A stretch of 64,000 nucleotides of DNA, from the NCBI RefSeq assembly GCF_041146395.1, contig NC_090990.1:42790001-42854000 (forward strand), read 5' to 3'. Under the pieces are notes generated by a model. The model had not been told where the DNA came from. It made no database searches and worked only from the letters and a program-made list of their open reading frames with translations. A program made the translations under genes and the position numbers. How positions within the stretch are numbered: position 1 is the stretch's first letter; every line of letters begins with the position of its first letter. This document shows, piece by piece, positions 56,060 to 64,000 of the stretch. This DNA comes from Eulemur rufifrons. Taxonomy: Eukaryota > Chordata > Mammalia > Primates > Lemuridae.

Positions 56060-56583
56060 GGGGGTAAATATCCCCATACATCATAGTCAGCCTCCACCCA
56101 CAATGCCTACCTCCTATACCCACATTCTCCTGTAATCATCTCCCACAACATATCAGCATCTGTCTGAGTGACAACAGAATATGGCAGAAGAAATGGTATG
56201 TGACTTCTGAGATTAGGTTATCACAAAACCCTGCAGCTTCCACCTCTATCTATGTCTCTCCTTCTCTAGGACCACTTGCTCTGAGGGAAGCCAGCTGCTA
56301 TGTTGTGAGCAGCCTAAGAGAGGCTCAGCCGCCGTGGCGAGGAACTAAATGCTCCTCAACAACCCTAGGAGTGAACTTGGAAGCAGATCCTCCAGCCCAG
56401 TAGAGGTTTCGGGTGACTGTAGTCCCGGCTGACCTGTAATGTGAGAGATCCTATACCAGAACCACCCAACTAAGCTGCTCCGGGACTCCTGCCCCTCAGC
56501 AACTCTGAGAAATAATAAATGATTGCTGTTTAATGCCATCAGGTTTCCTGGTAATTTGCTACACAGCAATAGAAAATTAATAC
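56060..56583 (+). mobile_element. Solo MaLR LTR (MLT1-like)
   Basis: 'acagaatatggcagaagaa', 'gtgacttctgagattaggt', 'cttggaagcagatcctcca', 'gaaccacccaactaagctg', 'ataataaatgattgctgtt' and 'cacagcaatagaaaattaa' follow the family from left to right. The left boundary is uncertain. Confidence 0.85.
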
Positions 56584-56589
56584 ATTGTT

Positions 56590-56725
56590 GTGTAGGCAAG
56601 GAAACAGGTTCAGACAGATGGAATGATTAGGCAAGACCCTACAGCTTAGTAACTGTTAGACTCTAGTTTTGCTTTCAGGTCTGTTTGACTTCAAACCCAT
56701 GCTTTCCCCATGTCATGCTGTTTCT
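56590..56725 (-). mobile_element. MIR SINE, antisense
   Basis: 'ggcaaggaaacaggttcag' and 'taggcaagaccctacagct'. Confidence 0.7.
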
Positions 56726-56880
56726 ACAATTTTGCTTTGAGATATATCAGAGATCAAGGGCTAAGCACAATCATGTCTGTGCCAACTCATTACTCATGTC
56801 CTAGGATCCTGCTAGGTGCCAGGGACTGAGCTAGGTAGTGAGTGGTTACCATTGTAATATCCAAGATGAATTAAACATTG
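56726..56880 (-). mobile_element. Short antisense L2 tail
   Basis: 'tgctaggtgccagggactga' at about 56810. The rest is unassigned. Confidence 0.45.
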
Positions 56881-56892
56881 CCCCAGCTTCTC

Positions 56893-58392
56893 TTTTTTTA
56901 TTATTTCAGAATATTATGGGGGTACAAATATTTTGGTTACATATAATGCCTTTGCCTTGCCCAAGCCAGGGCTGCAAGCATGCCTTTCTCCCATTTCCCA
57001 CATACAGTGCACTCCACAGCAATTAGTTGTCAGTTTACCCACTCTCACCACCCCCTCCCACCTGACCAGCACCTGGTGAATATTGCTACCATGTGAGCAC
57101 CTTAGTGTTGACGAGTTAGTACCAATTTGATGGCAAGTACATGTGGTGCTTGTTTTTCCATTCTTATGATACTTCGCTTCAAAGGATGGGCTCCAGCTTT
57201 ATCCAGGGTAATATAAGAGGTGTTAGTTCATCATTGTTTTTTGTAATTGAGTAGTATTCCATGGTATACATATACCACATTTTATTAATCCACTCATGTG
57301 TTGATGGGCACTTAGGTTGTTTCCACATCTTTGCAATTGTGAATTGTGACATAGACATTCCAGTGCAGACGTCTTTATTATAGAATGTCTTTTTTTCTTT
57401 TGGGTAGATGCCTGGTAGTGGGATTGCTGGATCCAATGGTATTTCTACTTTTAGCTTTTTGAGAGATCACCAAATTACTTTCTACAGGGGTTGTACTAAT
57501 TTGCAGTCCCACCAGCAGTGGGAGAGTGCTCCAATCTCTCCACATCCATGCCAGCATTTGTTATTTTGGGACTTTTTGATAAAGGCCTTTCTCACTGGAG
57601 TTAGGTGATATCTCATTGTGGTTTTGATTTGCATTACCCTAATGATTAGAGATGTTGAGCGCTTTTTTATATGTTTGCTGGCCATTATTCTGTCTTCTTT
57701 CAAAAAGTTTCTGTTCATGACCTTTGCCCATTTATTGATGGGGTTGTTCGATATTTTTCTTGTTAATTTTCTTAAGTTCCATATATATTCTTGTTATCAG
57801 CCCTGTATTGGATGTGTAGAATGCAAATATTTTCTCCTATTCTGTACGCTGTCTATTCACTCTAATGATAGTCTCCTTGGCTGTGCAGAAGCTTTTTAAT
57901 TTGATCAGGTCCCATTTATTTATTTTTGTTGCTGCTGTGATTGCTTTGAGGGTCTTCTTCATAAATTCTTTGCCAAGGCTGATGTCTATAAGAGTTTTCC
58001 CAATATTTTCTTCTAGAATTCTTAAGGTTTTGTGCCTTAGGTTTAAGTCTGTTATCCATTGTGAGTTGATTTTTGTGAGAGGTGAGAGGTGGTGATCCAG
58101 TTTCAATCTTCTGCATGTGGTTTTCCAATTTTCCCAGAACCATTTATTGAATAGAGATTCTTTTCCCCAATGTATATTTTTGTTGATTTGTTGAAGATTA
58201 GATGACAATATGAGGATGGTTTTATATCTGGGTTCTCAGTCCTGTTCCAAAGGTCTATATCTCTTTTCTTGTGCCAGTACCATGCTGTTTTGGTTACTAT
58301 ACCCTCGTAGTAAAGCTTGAAGTCTGGTAGACTGATGCCTCCCAATTTGTTCTTTTTGCTTAATATTGCTTTGGCTATACGAGGTCTTCTCT
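56893..58392 (-). mobile_element. L1 3' segment of a twin-primed insertion
   Basis: Minus-strand L1 from its 3' end ('ttatttcagaatattatgg', T-rich head) back through the ORF2 C terminus. Minus-strand peptides such as '[20 protein letters not shown]' (58103-58438 frame) are typical L1 ORF2. Stops and frameshifts are present. It joins an oppositely oriented L1 segment at about 58393, and together they form one insertion. The left flank, GCCCCAGCTTCT (about 56880-56891), pairs with GCCCCTGGCTTCT at 60010-60022. Confidence 0.92.
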
Positions 58393-60010
58393 CAAGAAAT
58401 TCTTCAAACGAAATGATAACGGGGACACAAGTTATCAAAATCTGTAGAATACAGCAAAAGTATTTCTGAGAGGAAAACTAATAGCATTAAATGCTCACAT
58501 CCAAAAATCAGAAAGCTCACAAATCAACAAACTAATAAATTGTCTCAAGGAACTGGAAAAGGAAGAGCAAATTAATTCTAAACCTAGCAGAAGAAAAGAA
58601 ATAACTAAGATTGGAGCAGAACTAAATAAAATTGAGAATAAAAGAACTATTCAGAAGATTAATAAAACCAAAAGTTTTTTTTTTTTCAAAAAGATAAACA
58701 AAATTGACAGCCCTCTTGTTAGATTGATGAGAATAGAAAGGAAAGGACTCTAATAAACTCAAATAGAAATAAAAAAGGAGAGGTCACTACAGACATCATG
58801 AAATACAAAACATTATCTTTGAATACTATAAAAATCTATATGCTGCAAAACTACAAAATGTGGAGGAAATGGACAAATACTTAGAAATACACAACTTTCC
58901 AAGGTTCAATTAGGAAGAAATAGAATTCCTGAACAGACCAATAACAAGCACAGAAATTGAAGGAGCAATTGAAAATCTTCCTACAAAAAAAGTCGTGGAC
59001 CAAATGGGTTCACACCTGAATTTTACCAAACCTACAAATAAGACCTCATACCTATACTGCAGAAATTATTCCACAACATTGAGAAGGATAGTATCCTCCC
59101 CAACTCATTCTATGAAGCCAATATCACCTTGATACCAAAGCCAGGAAAGGACACAACAGAAAAAGAAAACGACAAACCAATATCCCTCATGAATATAGAT
59201 GCAAAAATCCTTAAACAAAATCTTGGCAAACCAAATCTAACAGCACATCAAAAAAATAATTCATCATGACCAGGTGGGCTTTATTGCAGAGACGCAAGTT
59301 TGGTTCAACATATGCAAATCTATAAATACTATTCACCACAGAAATAAAAGCAAGAACAAAGACCATATGATTCTTTCAGTAGATGCAGAAAAAAAGCATT
59401 TGACAAAATCCAGCACACTTTTATGATAAAAACTCTTAACAAAATAGGCAGAGATAGGGACATACCTTAAAATTATTAAGGCCATATATGACAAACCCAC
59501 GGCCAGTATCATACTGAATGGGGAAAAATTGAAAGCATTCCCACTTAGAACTGGAACCAGACAAGGTTGCCCACTATTTCCACTTCTATTCAACATAGTG
59601 CTGGAAGTCCTTGCTAAAGCAAGCAGAGAAGAGACGGGAATTAATGGTGTCCAAATAGGCACAGAAGAGATCAAACTCTCACTCTTTGCTGACAATATGA
59701 TATTATATCTAGAAAATCCCAAGAATTCAACCAATAGACTCCTGGAATTGATAAATGAATTCAGTAAAGTCTCAGAATACAAAATCAATGCACATACATC
59801 AGTGGCATTCATACATGCCAATAACAGTCAAGCTGAAAATCAAATCAAAGACACAACACCTTTCACAATAGCATCAAAGAAAATTAAATATTTAGGGATA
59901 TATTTAATGAAGGAAGTGAGAGATCTACATAGGGAGAACTGCAAAACACTGATAAAGGACATTGCAGAAGATATAAACAGATGGAAAACCCTACCATGCT
60001 CATGGATTGG
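58393..60010 (+). mobile_element. Inverted 5' segment of the same L1 (ORF2 RT domain)
   Basis: Sense-strand ORF2 running from upstream of the RT ('aagaaattcttcaaacgaaa') through the RT domain to 'catgctcatggattgg'. The 171-codon frame at 59529-60044 has RT blocks '[13 protein letters not shown]' and '[12 protein letters not shown]'. The catalytic box is F-A-D-N, the second aspartate being lost, and stops and frameshifts occur upstream, so no active enzyme is encoded. Its right end lies about 45 codons short of where the minus-strand segment begins in ORF2, as expected for twin priming with a junction deletion. The minus-strand 162-codon frame at 59333-59821 is an antisense shadow. Confidence 0.93.
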
Positions 60011-60022
60011 CCCCTGGCTTCT

Positions 60023-60495
60023 ATTTTTCTTATTTTCTTATTAGAAAAATAGACATATAAAATTAAGTATAATAAAAGCTGATAATGTATCATACAGTTA
60101 GAACTAAACACAAAGTCCTAAGAAAATGATGCAAAAGTAAAAAGTGAAGCTGTTATAGTAAAAGACCTAGAGGAGTTTCCCCCAGGAAGATGAATTTGGA
60201 TCTGGGTCAAGCAGAAAAGGATTGGAGTGGAAGGAATGACATCATCTGAGTAGAGGAAACCATAGGAGCAAAGATACAGTGGTACATAACTGCTGAGTAT
60301 ATTTATGGAATTGTTAGTGTTTTTAATTGCAATAAAAAGAACATATACATACACTCACAGAGCTAGAAGAATCTGACCAATGCCTGCAAATATGCATTTA
60401 TATCTAAATAATAACTCAGATTTTTGCATGGCTAGACATTGGCCTTAAGAATCAGATTAGCCATTTTAATTCCTATGGCATACTACTATTTTCAT
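60023..60495. other. Unassigned, weak antisense L2
   Basis: 'aaaaggattggagtggaag' at about 60215 faintly recalls antisense L2. No gene. Confidence 0.4.
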
Positions 60496-60499
60496 AATA

Positions 60500-60690
60500 G
60501 AGTTGTAGGCACTTTGCTAGTCATTTTCATATGCATTATTTCATTTAACTTTCATAATTTGTTAATCCTCACTTCATAGATAAGAAGATTAAAGGCTAAC
60601 AGAAGTTAAATAATTTGCAAAGGGTTTCCCCACTAGTGATGACTGGGTTGGGTTGTCTGAGGCCTCTGCACTTTCTAATACATACTTTGT
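60500..60690 (-). mobile_element. MIR SINE, antisense
   Basis: 'ggcactttgctagtcatttt', 'cttcatagataagaagatt' and 'gttaaataatttgcaaagg'. Confidence 0.78.
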
Positions 60691-61244
60691 CCTTCTAGAT
60701 TACTGCAGTAGCTTCCTAATTAGTTTCCTCACTTCCGCCCAACACTCCATTCCCACTTAGCAGCCAGAGTGGTCCTTATAAAACATATGGCAGAGGATGC
60801 CATGTCTCTCTGCTCAAACCTTCCAACACAGTATCTCTGAGTGAAATCCAAATCACCTCCCATAGCTCACAAGGCACTGCGTGGTCTGGCTCCTGGCCAC
60901 CTCTCTGATCCCATCTCTGGCTCTTTGCCCCTTCACCCATAATGCTTGAGCTGCAGTGGCCTGGAATGTTCCCTTCCAAGTATCCACATGACTCTGTCTC
61001 TCCCTACATTCAAGTCTCTGCTTAAATGGCAACTCATGCAAAGGCCTTCCCCGACTACCCAGTCTGATACAGATCACTCTTCCAAACCCCAGCACTCCAG
61101 TCCCTCTCTGTCCTCTTATATTGCCTTATTTTTTCTCCATTGCACTATCCACCTGGCATCCTATCCTTTTATTCCTTTACTAGTTTATAATCTGTGAGCT
61201 CCGTAAGGGCAGCATGCTTTGTTTGCATCGTTCACTGATATTTA
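60691..61244 (+). mobile_element. L2 ORF2 3' end and tail, 0.55 kb
   Basis: 'gattactgcagtagcttcct', 'agcagccagagtggtcctta', 'atccaaatcacctcccata', 'aaaggccttccccgactac' and 'tctgtgagctccgtaaggg' cover the L2 end in order. Confidence 0.9.
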
Positions 61245-61358
61245 AGGTGACTGATTTGTCCCAGTTTGCCTGGGGTTTTCCTTGTCTTAGCACTAGAAAT
61301 CTTGTGTCCTGGAAACCTCCCTCATTCCAAACAAATCAGGACAGTTGGTCAAACTACC
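61245..61358. mobile_element. Palindromic DNA element (MITE) at the end of L2
   Basis: The left end 'tgactgatttgtcccagttt' is the inverted match of the right end 'aaatcaggacagttggtca', with indels. About 110 bp, non-coding. I recall a mammalian MITE of this sequence type but not its name. Confidence 0.55.
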
Positions 61359-61489
61359 GCTGTTCCCCTTTCAAATGTTGGGCTCAAGGCCCTGACGCCT
61401 GTGTGATCCAGCCTATTAGACCATCACATATGACACCCATTGAAGACAGAACAAATAAATGATAATTAGTCATCTAGTTACCTCTTCTG

Positions 61490-61712
61490 GAAAGCTTCAA
61501 GCCTTCTAATCAACATTCATAGCTCTCTCCCCTTGGCTCCCACCTCATGTTATTAATACTTTCATTTTACTAATAGTTTACATTCTGGTCCGCTCTACTT
61601 GTCTCTCAGCCATTCAGTAGGATTGTACCTTGTAGAAGAAAGGAGCTACGCTTTTGTGCCCCTTAAATACTTTGTACATAATGGATGCCCATTAAATGTT
61701 TGTTGAAATGGA
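61490..61712 (+). mobile_element. L2 3' tail
   Basis: 'gtagaagaaaggagctacg' and 'cccattaaatgtttgttga'. Confidence 0.68.
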
Positions 61713-61879
61713 ATATTTGTATAAACCTAGAAGACTCTAGAATGAAACTTTCATAATAAAGTCATCATTCTCCACTAATGGCATGGCTAATAAAAGTCCA
61801 ACTGGCAGAGGAGATTTGTTTCCATGGTTGCTGTGGGTGCTTCAACACAAAAGGGATGGGTGAGGCTGAGAGCTGAGTA

Positions 61880-61940
61880 GTGTGTGTGTGTATGTGTGTG
61901 TGCATGTGTGTATATGCATGCGCACCCATGTGTGTGGAAG
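61880..61940. repeat. (TG)n microsatellite
   Basis: tg/ta/tgca units with interruptions. Confidence 0.9.
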
Positions 61941-62204
61941 TTGGGGAACAGGTACTAGTGAGAGGAGAGAAGGTAATAAGGCTAAGAAGCAGAGGTGGAA
62001 GGACAGTGGACCAAAGGAGTCATGGAAATAGAAAAGATTGAGTAAATAACTTAAGATGGTTAAGGGTGTTTATTGAAGCATTGTGTATAAGACTAGCTAC
62101 ACAGAAAACATCTGAAAGGAGAATATATGTCTTGACATAGAAAGCTGTTCATCACATATTGTAAACAGAAAAAAAAGCAGGCAATAAAATATAACAGGCA
62201 GAGG

Positions 62205-62435
62205 GGTATTAGCACTGTGGCTAAGATCACAGGTTCTGGAGCCTGACTATTCAAATCCTAGCTCCATCACTTGCCAGCTGTGTGATTTTAGGCAAAGCAC
62301 TTACTTCCTGAGTGCTGGTTTCTGCACATGTAAAATAATAATAATAATAATAATATCCCTTCAGGGGACATTTTGAGGATTAACTGACTTGATACATGCA
62401 CAAATGCTACATATCGTGATGTCATTATCACTGTA
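62205..62435 (+). mobile_element. MIR SINE, near full length, with (AAT)n
   Basis: 'tggctaagatcacaggttct', 'ttgccagctgtgtgatttt' and 'gaggattaactgacttgat'. The AAT run at 62335-62354 grew from the MIR 'aataata' stretch. Confidence 0.9.
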
Positions 62436-62456
62436 TGGGCCTATTTAAATAGCATA

Positions 62457-62655
62457 TAGTCATGGGCCTCATAGCAATGTGTGGGTTGATGACAGATTAC
62501 ATATGAGACGTTGGCTATACCATGTGGTCCACGTGCATAAGAGGCTACACCATCTAGGTTTGTGTAAGTACACTCTATGACACATAATGACAAAATCACT
62601 TAACAACATGTTTCTCAGAACATATCCCTGTCATTAAGCAATGTATGACTATATA
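62457..62655. mobile_element. MER2 with internal deletion
   Basis: Ends 'atagtcatgggcctcatag' and 'aagcaatgtatgactata'. Middle 'catctaggtttgtgtaagt'. Same type as the complete copy at 6238-6582, but about 150 bp of the middle is missing. Confidence 0.85.
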
Positions 62656-62830
62656 TGTGTGGATGTATGTATATGTGTAGAAAACAGAATGTAAGGATGT
62701 TAGTGTGATGAGATTATAGGTAATTTAAATTTTCTCCTTCTGCTCACTTGTAGGTTCTAGTTTTCTCCAATGAAAGTCCATTAATAGCATTAATTGTATT
62801 TTTTTAAATAAAAACAAAAATAAAGTTGAG

Positions 62831-63485
62831 AAAGGAAAAGAAAAAGGAACCCAGATGGGTATTAGGATTTGGAGTATGAAGCCAGGAAACAGAAGAACCA
62901 GAACTAAGACCAAGGGGAAAATAATGAAAGAAGGCAAGGGGGAGAGAAAGTCAAGGCCAAGACCCCAGTCACCCACACCTGGCTTCTCTGTACTAACAAC
63001 GGGATGTTGACCACAGTTAAAAGGCACAGACAATGGTTGTCCAGTTGGAGTACTATCTCGAAAACATTATGATCATGTGTTGGGTACTGAGGACTGTTTC
63101 AACTGGTTTAACAATCTGTTTTTAAATTCTGGGTTAAATTTTTTTAAAGTTCCTTTCTTTAAAAGAATACTTAAAATTTGAAGCTTCTTTTAATCTGAAT
63201 CTCTTTAGAAATACTACTGGATTGAGATATCTAATTCTTCTAAAGGAAAGCTTTTAAAGCTACATCTTGGCTTAATTTAGTAATTTCATTTACAGAATTA
63301 AGGGTCAGTTGCAGAGCTCATTTTCTGCCAAGATAGTAGCAACTAAGAACTTTGAGCAAAGTTGACAGCTGATGTCACCAAACACAATGGTCTCACTTCA
63401 TTCCAGTCTGTTCAGAAGAACTCCAGAGAGAGGAAGTTGGCTTGAACTATTATGAATGCATTTATTTTTTTAATAAACAAATATG
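62831..63485. other. Single-copy DNA, possible conserved element at 63110-63470
   Basis: No repeat recognised. 63350-63400 has 'gacagctgatgtcaccaaa', combining an E-box core (CAGCTG) with a TGATGTCA-type site. A 102-codon minus-strand frame (62725-63033) has a hydrophobic stretch but no known similarity. Confidence 0.35.
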
Positions 63486-63489
63486 CAAA

Positions 63490-63732
63490 TAAAAATATAA
63501 GGAAGCTAAGTACACTGTGGTATCCTGGTTTGAATCCTGAAACAGAAAAAGGATCTGAGTGAACAACTGATGAAATCAAATTAAAGTCTATAGTTTAGTA
63601 TAGAAAAATACACCGTAGTTATGTACAATGTCAGCATTAGGGGAAAGCAGGTGAAGTACATATGGGAATTCTCTATGCTATTTTTACAACATTCCTATAA
63701 GTCTAAAATGATCCAAAATTGAAAGTTTATTT
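63490..63732 (+). mobile_element. Old L1 3' end
   Basis: 'atacaccgtagttatgtaca', 'gaattctctatgctatttt' and 'gtctaaaatgatccaaaat'. Same L1 3' type as at 22.3-22.6 kb. Confidence 0.75.
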
Positions 63733-63749
63733 TGTCTCCTGAACAAGCA

Positions 63750-63825
63750 GATCAATCTCTATCCTTCCAGTATAGTGGCTGGCACATAAGAGACACTGTT
63801 TAGTGAATGAATAAATAAATGATAG
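63750..63825 (+). mobile_element. L2/MIR tail fragment
   Basis: 'atagtggctggcacataag' to 'tgaatgaataaataaatga'. Confidence 0.7.
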
Positions 63826-64000
63826 AAAAAAATTTTTATCTATGTGTCCACAACCATATAATACAGCATTAGCTCCTCAAGCACAATTTCTTTCTGTTTT
63901 TTTCCTTCTTCATTATCTACTATCTGTGTCTGTTATACACTATTTGTATACAACATACTCATGATCAGTTATTTATAACCATCTGTCTCTCTCTCTGCAC
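63826..64000. other. AT-rich unassigned DNA
   Basis: Nothing recognised up to the window end. Confidence 0.4.

Larger units (their letters stand above)
62055..62830 (+). mobile_element. Old L1 3' fragment split by MIR and MER2
   Basis: Left part 62055-62200 ('gtttattgaagcattgtgta', 'acatagaaagctgttcatca'). Right part 62656-62830 ('gagattataggtaatttaa', 'ttttctccaatgaaagtcc'). These are consecutive pieces of an L1M 3' end. Confidence 0.7.

Noticed and set aside
58103..58438. 111-codon minus-strand frame with RT-like C-terminal text
   Set aside because: It is L1 ORF2 read across the inversion join; its N-terminal part belongs to the opposite strand of the inverted segment.
59333..59821. 162-codon minus-strand open frame
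   Set aside because: It lies antisense to the L1 reverse transcriptase segment at 58393-60010; the sense strand has clear RT motifs.

Overview
This window reads as nuclear DNA from a strepsirrhine primate, most likely a Malagasy lemur. The evidence is the young repeat layer. The three Alu copies near 33.5, 36.6 and 42.2 kb carry strepsirrhine variants. The antisense copy at 36613-36962 has the lemur-type insert between its monomers, with a 'tgtccatataatttctttc' block. The L1 tails at 37.4-38.1, 45.4 and 56.9 kb have the 'gggggtacaaa' type 3' end. Beneath these lies the usual eutherian fossil layer: MIR, L2, MER2, MER3, MER5, MER20, MaLR LTRs and old L1/HAL1. I call repeat families from memory of consensus sequences, and boundaries are approximate unless a target-site duplication (TSD) is given.

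I found no protein-coding gene, tRNA, rRNA, CRISPR array, CpG island or operon-like structure that I can support. The longest open frames are relics of LINE reverse transcriptase (171 codons at 59529-60044; 209 codons at 26290-26919), frames antisense to LINEs, or unsupported frames in single-copy DNA. The window is best read as intergenic sequence or a very long intron.

Layout: 0-11 kb holds L2, MIR and MER relics, a MaLR LTR, a MER2 nested in L1 and a MER3. 11-14 kb is mostly single-copy, with one AT-rich stretch that looks like a candidate conserved element. 14-17 kb is a tail-to-tail pair of L2 copies. 17-25 kb mixes L1, MaLR, MIR and L2. 25-29 kb holds a minisatellite and a 2.2 kb L2 split by a short palindromic DNA element. 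29-36 kb holds an L1 nested in L2, an Alu and a paired-octamer candidate regulatory segment. 36-45 kb holds the young Alu, a 5'-truncated lemur L1 with a 15-bp TSD, a HAL1/L1 relic and another Alu. 45-53 kb is largely single-copy. 53-64 kb holds an L1 that splits a MIR, a MaLR LTR, a 3.1 kb twin-primed (5'-inverted) L1, a long L2, and a final L1/MIR/MER2 cluster.

No set of genes here works together. The interest lies in the insertion history and in a few single-copy segments that could be regulatory. I do not see evidence for a new biological system.
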